Source: Ruminiclostridium sp. (GTDB lineage: Bacteria > Bacillota > Clostridia > Oscillospirales > Ruminococcaceae). Taken from it: DNA of 36,108 nt. The notes under the pieces were generated by a model. It was given only the letters and a program-made list of their open reading frames with translations, was not told the origin of the DNA and searched no databases. The stretch is taken from contig JAGAVH010000004.1 in the NCBI GenBank assembly GCA_017942025.1, positions 1-36,108 on the forward strand. The letters run 5' to 3'. Below are positions 23,661 through 30,663 of this stretch, one piece after another. Numbering within the stretch: the stretch's first letter is position 1; the number at the start of each line of letters is the position of its first letter. The position numbers and the translations under genes are program-made.

Positions 23661-23689
23661 AGAGAGTGCGACACGGTGTCGCACTCTCT
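23661..23689. repeat. palindrome copy 16 (extended)
   Basis: Core GTGCGACACGGTGTCGCAC at 23666-23684, extended by AGAGA and TCTCT to a perfect 29-bp inverted repeat about base 23675. It lies between the SpoVG-type gene and the coupling-protein gene and supplies the only canonical start codon (GTG 23666) for the latter. Confidence 0.93.
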
Positions 23690-25783
23690 TATAAAAAAGG
23701 ATGTGATTATATCAAAAAAAACACAGCAATAAAGATTGTTGGATTTGTAATTTTCTCAATTATAGCTTTAGTTGCGGCAGTTCCTTTGTCTTGGGCGGCG
23801 GATTATGCTCTTGCTAATAAGGTTGCAGAGTTTAAGTTTATCGACGTGCAGACCTGCATAGATGGACTTATAAATAATCCAAAACAGTTTCAGCTCTATG
23901 TACCGATTTGTGGGGCACTTATTTTAATTCCTGCTCTTATTGTTTCGATGCTTGGAAATAAGTACAGAGCGAATGTTATAGAAATTACTCCGAAGATTTC
24001 TATTCCTGCTCCTGCGGGAGAGGGACAGAATGGTACAGCAAGATTTATGACTGAAAAAGAGAAGAAAAAAGAATTTGCTGTATGGAAATTTGATGAATCA
24101 AGTAATCTTTATAAGAATCTGAATTCTAATGGCAAGGATTATTACAAGTCGGTGAAAGCCGAAGATTACAAAAAAGGTAAGCTTATTACTAAGTCCGGAA
24201 ATGCACCTGAAACTGGTGGACTTGTAATCGGTCGCAAAAACACAAGAAACGGAGAACTTATCTACTATATAGATGAGGACTATCATTCTCTTATTTTTGG
24301 TGCTACAGGTTCAGGTAAAACGAGGACAGTTGTTTTACAATCTATCATATTTACCGCAATGGCAGGTGAAGGTATTGTAGTCAATGATCCTAAAGGTGAA
24401 ATTTATTATTATACTCATCGTGTTCTTGAAAGTCTCGGTTACGAAATTGTGGTTATAGATTTGCAAAACCCCGAAAAATCTATGAGCAAGAACCTGTTAC
24501 AGCCTATTATAGATGCAGTAAATGACAATCAGATCAACAAAGCTCAGACAGCAACCTGGGATCTTATAGAAAACATTGTCGCAAAAAATGATAAGGGTGA
24601 GCCTATATGGACAAACGGTGAAAAAGCAATTATCGGAGCTTGCGTATTAGCTGTAGTGTATGACAATAAGGATAATCCGCAATATCAAAATCTGTATAAT
24701 GTGTATAATTTCCTTGCCAATATGGTTAAAACCGATTCGATGAACAAGACTCCGCTTGAAGCGTATATTGCAAAGCTTCCTGATACTCATCCTGCAAAGG
24801 CTCTGCTTGGGATTACGGATGTCGCACCTTCAAGAACAAGAGGAAGCTTCTACACTTCGGCTCTAACTTCTCTTCGCTTGTTTTCTACAAGTGACATTGC
24901 ATCAATCACAAGCACATCAGAGTTTGATTATCTCGAAATTATAAAGAAAAAGCAGGCTTTGTTTTATATAGTGCCTGACCAAAAAACAGCGTACTATCCG
25001 ATAGTTACAATGCTTGTTAATCAGCAGTATGAAACGCTTGTTGATTATGCAAAGGAAAACGGAAATCGTCTGCCGAAAAGAGTGAATTTCTTCCTTGACG
25101 AATTTGGTAATTTTACGCCAATTAAAGATATGGATTCTAAACTGACTGTAGCCAGAGGTTATGGAATACGCTTTAACTTATTTTTACAGGATGAAGCTCA
25201 GCTAAAAAACAAGTACGATGATAATGTTGCAAAGATTGTAATGGGAAACTGTTCTGTATGGTTATATCTTGCCGCCGCAGGTAAGGAAACACGAGATATG
25301 ATAAGTTCCCAACTGGGTAAATATACAACCTTGAAATATTCTTCATCAGGTAATAAACAGAGATATAGCAATCCCTCGTCCGGTTATTCATCACAGCTTG
25401 AAGGTAGAGACCTTCTTACTGCAGATGAGCTTGGTAGAATTGCCCGACCTTACCAACTTATTATGACAATAGGTAAATTCCCGGCAATGATGATTTCGCC
25501 CGACTTGTCAAAATGGTCGTTTAATCGCATTATGGGACTTGGAAAAAAGAAACACAACAAGAAATTTATTGAGCTTGTGACAAAGCAAAGAAAAATAATC
25601 AGGGATGCCAACAAGCCACCCGAAATGTGGCAACCCTGGAAACCACAGCAATCGCTCAGAAGGAGCGAGATATTTGAATACAGGAATGAATCAGACAATG
25701 AAACCGAAAAGGTTACAATGTCTGATTTTTTTGTGGGCGATAAACCCAAAAAGAAAAAATCATATTTATTTACGGAGGATTAA
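23666..25783 (+). CDS. virD4: VirD4/TraG-type coupling protein
   Basis: A type IV coupling ATPase (up to 705 aa) that links the relaxosome to the mating channel at the membrane. Two N-terminal TM segments (about residues 22-45 and 75-95), Walker A GATGSGKT (from about 212) and Walker B FFLDEFGNF (about 475) are visible. The start is uncertain: GTG 23666 lies in palindrome copy 16 and has no good ribosome binding site, while AAAGGA (23696-23701) is ideally spaced to the non-standard in-frame codon ATC 23711. It opens the transfer operon that runs to 28183. Confidence 0.92.
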   Translation: MRHGVALSYKKGCDYIKKNTAIKIVGFVIFSIIALVAAVPLSWAADYALANKVAEFKFIDVQTCIDGLINNPKQFQLYVPICGALILIPALIVSMLGNKYRANVIEITPKISIPAPAGEGQNGTARFMTEKEKKKEFAVWKFDESSNLYKNLNSNGKDYYKSVKAEDYKKGKLITKSGNAPETGGLVIGRKNTRNGELIYYIDEDYHSLIFGATGSGKTRTVVLQSIIFTAMAGEGIVVNDPKGEIYYYTHRVLESLGYEIVVIDLQNPEKSMSKNLLQPIIDAVNDNQINKAQTATWDLIENIVAKNDKGEPIWTNGEKAIIGACVLAVVYDNKDNPQYQNLYNVYNFLANMVKTDSMNKTPLEAYIAKLPDTHPAKALLGITDVAPSRTRGSFYTSALTSLRLFSTSDIASITSTSEFDYLEIIKKKQALFYIVPDQKTAYYPIVTMLVNQQYETLVDYAKENGNRLPKRVNFFLDEFGNFTPIKDMDSKLTVARGYGIRFNLFLQDEAQLKNKYDDNVAKIVMGNCSVWLYLAAAGKETRDMISSQLGKYTTLKYSSSGNKQRYSNPSSGYSSQLEGRDLLTADELGRIARPYQLIMTIGKFPAMMISPDLSKWSFNRIMGLGKKKHNKKFIELVTKQRKIIRDANKPPEMWQPWKPQQSLRRSEIFEYRNESDNETEKVTMSDFFVGDKPKKKKSYLFTED

Positions 25784-25786
25784 ACA

Positions 25787-26137
25787 ATGAAAACATTAAA
25801 AAGAATAAGTGCTATGGTATCGCTTGCGATTATGATGCTTATGATGAACATAACCGCATTTGCTGACGGTGAAGCAGGTGAAGGAGGCGGCGGACTTGAG
25901 GGAAGTATTCTTGTTACAGGTACAAAGAAACTTATCAGTGACGCTACAGGTATACTTACTGTGAGTGCTGTAATTATAACAGGACTGTTAGTGTTAATTT
26001 TTCTTATCGCCAGAGGTGCTGCAGATGAGCAGGATAAAAAGCCGTGGGATAAAAGAATTAAGAGTGCACTTGTTTGCGGAATTTTAGCTACCATAGCTGT
26101 TCCTACAATTGGCACAATTCTTTCTTATTATTCATAA
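25787..26137 (+). CDS. VirB2/TrbC-like pilin-type protein
   Basis: A 116-aa protein with a signal peptide (MKTLKRIS, hydrophobic core, cleavage likely after ITAFA near residue 26), a Gly/Glu-rich stretch and two TM segments (about 55-80 and 95-114). This size and topology match the VirB2/TrbC-like subunits next to VirD4 in Gram-positive transfer operons. Four bases separate it from the coupling-protein stop, with GGAGG inside that gene's end. Identity as pilin or channel subunit is by topology and place only. Confidence 0.65.
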   Translation: MKTLKRISAMVSLAIMMLMMNITAFADGEAGEGGGGLEGSILVTGTKKLISDATGILTVSAVIITGLLVLIFLIARGAADEQDKKPWDKRIKSALVCGILATIAVPTIGTILSYYS

Positions 26138-26149
26138 GGAGAAACTTCA

Positions 26150-26773
26150 ATGACGATAAAAGCAAAGGTTTATCTTGTCGATGAAAGTGGACCCGTAAAG
26201 GCGATGGCGGATATTTGTTACAATAATTCCATTATTATAAAAGATGTCCGCATAGTTCAGCGAAATGACAGAAACGAACTTATGGTACAGATGCCACAGA
26301 GCAAGGGCATCGACGGGAACATTCATTCTAAAGTGAGTGTTCCCGTTCATGCAGACAAATTCCGTAATGCTGTCAACAAGGCTGTGCTTGACGAATATCG
26401 CAATGTGCTTAATGGTGAGCGTAATAGAAACAATCTCTTTAATCTGATGGAAGCCGATAATCCCGAATTTGTAGTTAAACGTAGTACCAGGGTAAACGAT
26501 GAAACAAAAAGCTGGGTAAAAGCAGTTGTGGATATAGGTGTAGATAATAGCTTTGTTATTCACGACGTTCTTTTGTGTCAGGCGAAAACAGGGCAATTCT
26601 ATCTGAAAATGCCGCAGAAACACGATGGTGTTAAATTTGCCGATCGTGTATATGCGGTAACATCTGAATTGCAAAAGAAAATGACAAATATTGTTCAAGG
26701 GGCGCTTGGTGCAGAAATCGGAGAAATGAGACGAGTACAAAGAGAAATGGGAACGGAATTTGTATTCCCGTAA
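26150..26773 (+). CDS. second double SpoVG-domain protein
   Basis: A 207-aa protein with two SpoVG-like halves: about 1-95 (AKVYLV, SIIIKDVRIV, ELMVQMPQSK) and 110-200 (AVVDIGVDNSFVIHDVLL, QFYLKMPQKH). Both keep the 'surface strand, iHDV, MPxxK' pattern of SpoVG, though more diverged than in the protein at 22760. It lies inside the transfer operon between pilin-like and channel genes, a place where a nucleic-acid-binding protein is unexpected. AAGGAG precedes ATG 26150. No SSB-like tail is present. Role unknown. Confidence 0.65.
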   Translation: MTIKAKVYLVDESGPVKAMADICYNNSIIIKDVRIVQRNDRNELMVQMPQSKGIDGNIHSKVSVPVHADKFRNAVNKAVLDEYRNVLNGERNRNNLFNLMEADNPEFVVKRSTRVNDETKSWVKAVVDIGVDNSFVIHDVLLCQAKTGQFYLKMPQKHDGVKFADRVYAVTSELQKKMTNIVQGALGAEIGEMRRVQREMGTEFVFP

Positions 26774-26789
26774 AGGAGGTGCGTGACAA

Positions 26790-27620
26790 GTGTATTTTAT
26801 ATTATCGGCTTTGATTACGTCTTTGCTGAATATGGCGTTGCCCTTTATTCTTAATCTTATCAACCAAATTGCAAATTTTGCGTTTGAGGCTGACAAGTTC
26901 CTGGGAGAATATTTTGTAACGGCGTATGATGTAATGTACAACATTGGTATATCAATGATAATACTGAAGTTTATGAAGAAGGGATTTGAGATATATGTAT
27001 TGTGGACTGACGGTGATCCGGATAACGAGCCTATACAGCTTCTGATAAATTTGGTAAAAGCTATGGCTGTGGCGATAGGCTTCAGACCGATTTACGATAT
27101 ATTTGTAAGCGTCCTGAAGGAAGCCTTGGATAGCATAATTGTTCCTATAAAAATTAGCTTAAATCACGATGTACTCAGTACAGCGATTCCGGCTTTAGAT
27201 GTATTGCCGGCTATAGTCATATTGGTAGGTTTTATAATGTTTGTAATACTTTCCGTCAGAGCATTATCGCTTGGCATACAGTTGATAATTCTGAATATTG
27301 GTATGCCGTTGAGTTGTGTGGGGTTGCTTGACAACGATAAGGGCGTTTTCAAAAACTATTTTATGTCTTATGCCAAGACGTTTCTTACTATACTTATTCA
27401 GATAGTTTTGATGAAAGTCGGCGTAGCGATATTGTTTACGAACGTTACATCCGGTAATGTTTTTATGATGATATGCGGTATTGCTGTACTTGTTATGGCG
27501 ATGAAAACACCTAATCTGCTTCAAGAATGGCTTGTTCCTGCAAGTCCCGGCGGCGGTATGATGCATAAAGCGTACAGTATGTCGATGATGGCAAATATGG
27601 TTCACAGAGTTGTAAAGTAA
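26790..27620 (+). CDS. TrbL/VirB6-like channel protein
   Basis: A 276-aa polytopic membrane protein with about six hydrophobic segments, including a strongly hydrophobic block near residues 130-180 and another near 210-240. GTG 26790 follows AAGGAGGTG. Size, topology and position between the pilin-like gene and PrgI match the VirB6/TrbL component of Gram-positive conjugation channels. The end has a small Gly-rich stretch (SPGGGMM). Family assignment is by topology and context with modest sequence support. Confidence 0.75.
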   Translation: MYFILSALITSLLNMALPFILNLINQIANFAFEADKFLGEYFVTAYDVMYNIGISMIILKFMKKGFEIYVLWTDGDPDNEPIQLLINLVKAMAVAIGFRPIYDIFVSVLKEALDSIIVPIKISLNHDVLSTAIPALDVLPAIVILVGFIMFVILSVRALSLGIQLIILNIGMPLSCVGLLDNDKGVFKNYFMSYAKTFLTILIQIVLMKVGVAILFTNVTSGNVFMMICGIAVLVMAMKTPNLLQEWLVPASPGGGMMHKAYSMSMMANMVHRVVK

Positions 27621-27635
27621 GGAGGATGATTTATA

Positions 27636-27842
27636 ATGTCGCAAATCGACCAAATTACACTTGCAATTCAGAGTTTGCTTGTTGCGGGTACTATTGTTCG
27701 AGTTATAATATGCTTCATGAAAATATCCTTTAATCCCGATCAAAAGGAGCAAATTATTCCTAAAATAAAAAACGCTCTTGGTTTTATGATTCTTGGAGTG
27801 TCCGTGTTCAGTATAAAAGACCTAATATTATATTATTTTTAG
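27636..27842 (+). CDS. small two-TM transfer protein
   Basis: A 68-aa membrane protein with two hydrophobic segments (about 8-28 and 46-66) joined by a basic/polar loop. GGAGG lies just before ATG 27636. It lies between the VirB6-like gene and PrgI, where Tn1549/CTn-type operons also carry short membrane proteins. It may be a channel subunit. No sequence motif fixes the role. Confidence 0.65.
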   Translation: MSQIDQITLAIQSLLVAGTIVRVIICFMKISFNPDQKEQIIPKIKNALGFMILGVSVFSIKDLILYYF

Positions 27843-27853
27843 CGAGGTAAAAA

Positions 27854-28183
27854 ATGAACAGTGATAATAAAAAACTCTACATTCCTTTCGATCTGAAGAT
27901 AAAGAACGAGCTGTGGGATGGGTTCGGTAAGGAACAGATACCCGAATTGTTGATAGGTGTTGCTGTTGTACTTGTGCTTGCTTTGATTGCAGGCTTTATG
28001 TGGCACGTTGTAATTGGCATCGTTGTTTTTGGCGGTGGCGTTTTTGCAACAGTTGCTTTTATCAACAAGCAACGTCTTATCAACTTATCTCTCATTGACC
28101 AAATCAAAATTATCGTAAGGCACAGCAGGGAACAGCAGAAATTCGATTATAAGTATAAAGATGATTTCTTCGGTGATATGTAA
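27854..28183 (+). CDS. prgI: PrgI-family conjugation protein
   Basis: A 109-aa protein with a polar N-terminus (LYIPFDLKIK), two closely spaced TM segments (about 35-53 and 55-73) and a basic cytoplasmic tail, the PrgI layout (VirB3-like) of Gram-positive type IV secretion. In related operons a VirB4 ATPase follows at once; here the operon stops, with palindrome copy 17 two bases after the stop. The tail GDDM-like end (DFFGDM) resembles other acidic M-ending tails in this element. Confidence 0.8.
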   Translation: MNSDNKKLYIPFDLKIKNELWDGFGKEQIPELLIGVAVVLVLALIAGFMWHVVIGIVVFGGGVFATVAFINKQRLINLSLIDQIKIIVRHSREQQKFDYKYKDDFFGDM

Positions 28184-28184
28184 A

Positions 28185-28203
28185 GTGCGACATCGTGTCG
28201 TAC
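28185..28203. repeat. palindrome copy 17 (last)
   Basis: GTGCGACATCGTGTCGTAC, one base after the PrgI stop. No further copy is seen from here to the window end. Confidence 0.9.
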
Positions 28204-28213
28204 CAAAAAAATC

Positions 28214-28242
28214 TTGACATTTTATGTGAAACAGTATATAAT
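28214..28242 (+). promoter_or_regulatory. consensus sigma-70 promoter of ncRNA
   Basis: TTGACA (28214-28219), exactly 17 bp, TATAAT (28237-28242): a perfect match at both boxes. Start of transcription is expected near 28249. No ribosome binding site or convincing ORF follows in this direction. Confidence 0.85.
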
Positions 28243-28248
28243 ACAGAA

Positions 28249-28492
28249 TAAGAAGCAGTAGGCGAAATGCCTACTGCCCCTTACTCTTACAATGTTTAAC
28301 GGTTCGATGATAATATGAATATTATCGGTAGCAGCGTATCAGTTGTTGGGTTAGTTACCCACATTGCGATGCAGGCGAATGCGGTGACTAACACTATCAG
28401 CTTGTCTGACTGTTCAAAACCGATTGTAAGAAATTCCTGGAAAGGCGAGCGACGAGTTGGTTTATCAATTCGACGGTCGCCTTTGGTTTTTA
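28249..28492 (+). ncRNA. putative structured ncRNA (~245 nt)
   Basis: Bounded by a perfect promoter and a terminator hairpin. The 5' hairpin is GCAGTAGGC-GAAAT-GCCTACTGC (28255-28277). A long-range helix pairs CTTACAAT (28286-28293) with ATTGTAAG (28423-28430) and CGGTT (28300-28304) with AACCG (28418-28422), closing a junction. Inside are GATAATA-TGAA-TATTATC and GTTAGTTAC (28350-28358) with GTGACTAAC (28384-28392). The 77-codon frame from ATG 28315 has no ribosome binding site. I do not recognise a known RNA class. An antisense ORF on the other strand is the alternative. Confidence 0.6.
28443..28492 (+). terminator. terminator of the putative ncRNA
   Basis: Long imperfect hairpin closed by AGGCGA (28443-28448) and TCGCCT (28477-28482), loop near TTTA, followed by TTGGTTTTTAC. 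Confidence 0.65.
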
Positions 28493-28556
28493 CTTTAACC
28501 CTTTTTGCGATCAACACCTCCAATCTTTTCAGGAATTGCTGTATATAACAAAAAAG

Positions 28557-28590
28557 AAGCGAGAGTTCCGTTGTTCGGTCTCTCGCTTTT
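28557..28590 (-). terminator. terminator of minus-strand micropeptide unit
   Basis: AAGCGAGAG (28557-28565) pairs with CTCTCGCTT (28580-28588). On the minus strand the hairpin is followed by CTTTTTTG. On the plus strand it is followed by TTCTG only, so the minus strand is the better reading. Confidence 0.7.
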
Positions 28591-28616
28591 CTGTGAAAAA
28601 TGCTTTATTTATACGC

Positions 28617-28700
28617 TCATATTGATTTTAAAAGCCTGATTTTTAACAGAACATGTCGAGAGATACAATGTAAGTTGTATGTGCTTTTGATAATCTTCAT
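28617..28700 (-). CDS. 27-aa basic micropeptide
   Basis: A 27-aa peptide (begins MKIIKSTYN, ends LKIRLLKSI), strongly basic, with two histidines and one cysteine. GGGAGG lies 9-10 bp before the ATG (28698-28700). A promoter (28747-28775) and a terminator (28557-28590) on the same strand bracket it, so it forms a complete small unit of its own. It could be a toxin, signal or leader peptide, or the decayed start of a longer gene. No family is recognised. Confidence 0.5.
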   Translation of the reverse strand: MKIIKSTYNLHCISRHVLLKIRLLKSI

Positions 28701-28746
28701 TGAAACTACCTCCCTCTTTTGTTCGTGATTTAAGCCTCTGCCAATA

Positions 28747-28775
28747 ATTTTATCATATTTGCGTGAAGAAATCAA
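28747..28775 (-). promoter_or_regulatory. minus-strand promoter of micropeptide
   Basis: On the minus strand: TTGATT (28770-28775), 17-bp spacer, TAAAAT (28747-28752), 46 bp before the micropeptide ATG. Confidence 0.5.
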
Positions 28776-29008
28776 TGTTTTATATGCTATATTTTTGGCA
28801 ACTTGCATAAATGAATTTGTGCAATTTCACGAAAGGCAAATCGAGGCGTGGTAAATAAACAGAATTACAAGTTGATACTATTCATTAGTCCGTACCTTCA
28901 GCCGACAGAAAAAAGAAAAGCAATCTCCCTTGTGTAACAATGTAACAAATCTGACAGACTGCACAAAAACAACTGGTAATATTTGTAAATCTTTTTAAGG
29001 CTTGTTTA
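28776..29008. other. intergenic, divergent region without gene
   Basis: AT-rich spacer between the minus-strand micropeptide promoter and the lipoprotein promoter. TGTAACAA is directly repeated at about 28933 and 28942. No ORF with a ribosome binding site is seen. Confidence 0.4.
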
Positions 29009-29037
29009 TTGCATTCTACCTTATTTTGTGATATACT
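29009..29037 (+). promoter_or_regulatory. promoter of lipoprotein gene
   Basis: TTGCAT (29009-29014), 17-bp spacer, TATACT (29032-29037). The start codon is 29156, which leaves an untranslated leader of over 100 nt. Confidence 0.6.
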
Positions 29038-29155
29038 TATGATAGAGAGATATAGGCACAAAAGGTGAGTAGCTTATAATCAAAAGCAACTTACTACAGA
29101 TATCCGAATTTAAACCTAACGAGAAATGCACTATATTAAGAAGGAGGGCATTATT

Positions 29156-30469
29156 ATGACAAAGAAAATCCGAAACAAAACATTAGCTTCCATAATAACA
29201 GCAGTATATATTCTTGCGACAATGACTGCTTGCAGTAACGGAGTAAACAGTGATAATCTGTCCTCCGATACTGTTACTACAACCCACACAGATATTCAGA
29301 CACCTTCTCCTGAAACGACTACTACTCCTGTTCCTGAAACAGAGCAGAAGAATGAAGCAGCAGAAGAAGAAAAAAAGACTGAAACGTCCGTGATAACGTC
29401 TGATACCCCTGCACCCGAAACAGAACAGTCAGTTCCTGAAACAGAACAGACTACTACAAGTCAGACTGAAGCAGAAACACCTGCTCCTGAAACGACTACA
29501 ACAGTACAGACTACTACTCCTCAGACTGAAGCACAGGTTACAACACCTGCTACTACAGTTACCACAACCCCTGCTCCCGAATGGGACGAGAGCAAGGTGA
29601 GTGGTGCAAAGTATGTCAATACTGCTTGTTATAGCCGTAAGAAAGCTGTACTTGGCTCACAGACAGTCAAGCTGTACAACGTCAATGACAAGGTAACAGT
29701 TGTAGCAAAAACCAATACGGGTTACTACAAGCTCGATACTGGCTATTTTATACACTCTGATTATCTTTCTGATAGCAAGGTTATTATAACAACCACTACA
29801 GTTCAGACTACTACTCCTAAACCGCAGGAAACCCCTGCTCCCGAAACGGAAAAGCCACAAGAACAGCCGAAGCAGGAAATTGTAACTCTGTACTCGCAAC
29901 ATTCAAAAACTCTCGACGGACAGTCAAATAAGTTTTATTCTGATGTTGAATGTACAAAATACGCAGGCGGAACAGATTGGCGGAATTTCGTTATCGAGGC
30001 GATAAAAATAAACGACGATGTATATCAGATCGTAGCAGATACTCCTGAAACAGCGCATCGAAACGGCAAATATGTCAAAGCATCTGATTTCAGTCCCGTA
30101 AAGGCGTATATGAATCCAATATACGAAAACTACGATATTGAAGGTATGAAGCAGAGGCTCATCGAAATAGGTACAAAGGAATACGGACTTGTGTATAAGC
30201 CTGCCTTTGAACGTCTTGATGGTACAACGTGGGGACCTCCCGACACGATAAATGCTGATATGTTACCGGGACAGCTTGAGGATTGTATTGAAACAAGATT
30301 GTCAATAGATACGGTATATCGTCATTTGGACCCCGGCGACACCTTTGCGATATATATTGAAAAGGATGAATATAATCCCAAATACGCTTGTACAAAGGAA
30401 GAGTTTGAAGCGAAGCAGTATTATACGATATATGTCATAGATGGCGGTAGGTCTATAGTTGAACAGTAA
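29156..30469 (+). CDS. surface lipoprotein with Thr/Pro-rich stalk
   Basis: A 437-aa exported lipoprotein. ATG 29156 follows AAGGAGGG by 8 bp; an ATG ten codons earlier lacks a ribosome binding site. The signal peptide ends in lipobox MTAC with C26 as lipidated residue. Residues about 30-145 are a low-complexity stalk of Thr, Pro, Glu and Gln (repeats of PETEQ and TTTT). About 150-205 looks like an SH3b domain (KLYNVNDKVTVVA, GYYKLDTGYFIHSDYL). A second T/P/E-rich linker and an unassigned ~190-residue C-terminal domain follow. Probably displayed outside the membrane; SH3b may bind peptidoglycan. Confidence 0.85.
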   Translation: MTKKIRNKTLASIITAVYILATMTACSNGVNSDNLSSDTVTTTHTDIQTPSPETTTTPVPETEQKNEAAEEEKKTETSVITSDTPAPETEQSVPETEQTTTSQTEAETPAPETTTTVQTTTPQTEAQVTTPATTVTTTPAPEWDESKVSGAKYVNTACYSRKKAVLGSQTVKLYNVNDKVTVVAKTNTGYYKLDTGYFIHSDYLSDSKVIITTTTVQTTTPKPQETPAPETEKPQEQPKQEIVTLYSQHSKTLDGQSNKFYSDVECTKYAGGTDWRNFVIEAIKINDDVYQIVADTPETAHRNGKYVKASDFSPVKAYMNPIYENYDIEGMKQRLIEIGTKEYGLVYKPAFERLDGTTWGPPDTINADMLPGQLEDCIETRLSIDTVYRHLDPGDTFAIYIEKDEYNPKYACTKEEFEAKQYYTIYVIDGGRSIVEQ

Positions 30470-30536
30470 ATTAAGAACGTGCGTTTATCGGATAGGATAA
30501 ATGCGGCTATCTAAAGTTGCTTTTGCTAATTTAACC

Positions 30537-30573
30537 TATAACCGCCTTTGTTGGAAGCACAAGGGCGGTTATA
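30537..30573. other. 14-bp hairpin after lipoprotein gene
   Basis: TATAACCGCC+TTTG pairs with CAAG+GGCGGTTATA (one G-T) around a 9-nt loop. No T run follows, so a terminator role is uncertain; it could stabilise the 3' end of the mRNA. It lies in the 30470-30663 gap, which also holds the terminator at 30590. Confidence 0.5.
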
Positions 30574-30589
30574 CAATTTAATAACGATG

Positions 30590-30623
30590 AAAGAGTTTTG
30601 AGATAATCAAAGCTCTTTTTTAT
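30590..30623 (+). terminator. intrinsic terminator, family copy b
   Basis: AAAGAGTTTTGA, loop GATAA, TCAAAGCTCTTT, then T run; arms identical to copy a at 16083. Confidence 0.85.
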
Positions 30624-30652
30624 TTGACAATATATAGCTTGTATGATAGAAT
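30624..30652 (+). promoter_or_regulatory. promoter overlapping next ribosome binding site
   Basis: TTGACA (30624-30629), 17-bp spacer, TAGAAT (30647-30652). The -10 box abuts the first ribosome binding site, so transcription would start near 30659, inside or after it. This favours the internal start at 30748. Confidence 0.5.
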
Positions 30653-30663
30653 GGAGGTGTGAA

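Noticed and set aside
24818-24829. GATGTCGCACC in the coupling-protein gene as a palindrome copy
   Set aside because: Only one arm is present; no inverted partner.
26147-26944. 265-codon minus-strand open frame
   Set aside because: Spans two transfer-operon genes in antisense and has shadow composition (rich in Ile, Phe, Cys, His); no promoter or ribosome binding site.
1525-28203. Palindromes as a CRISPR array
   Set aside because: Copies are kilobases apart at gene junctions with no regular spacers and no cas genes.
28315-28548. 77-codon plus-strand frame in the putative ncRNA
   Set aside because: No ribosome binding site, runs through the terminator hairpin; the RNA reading explains the region better.
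30512-30590. 26-codon frame after the lipoprotein gene
   Set aside because: No ribosome binding site, and most of it is the 30537-30573 hairpin.
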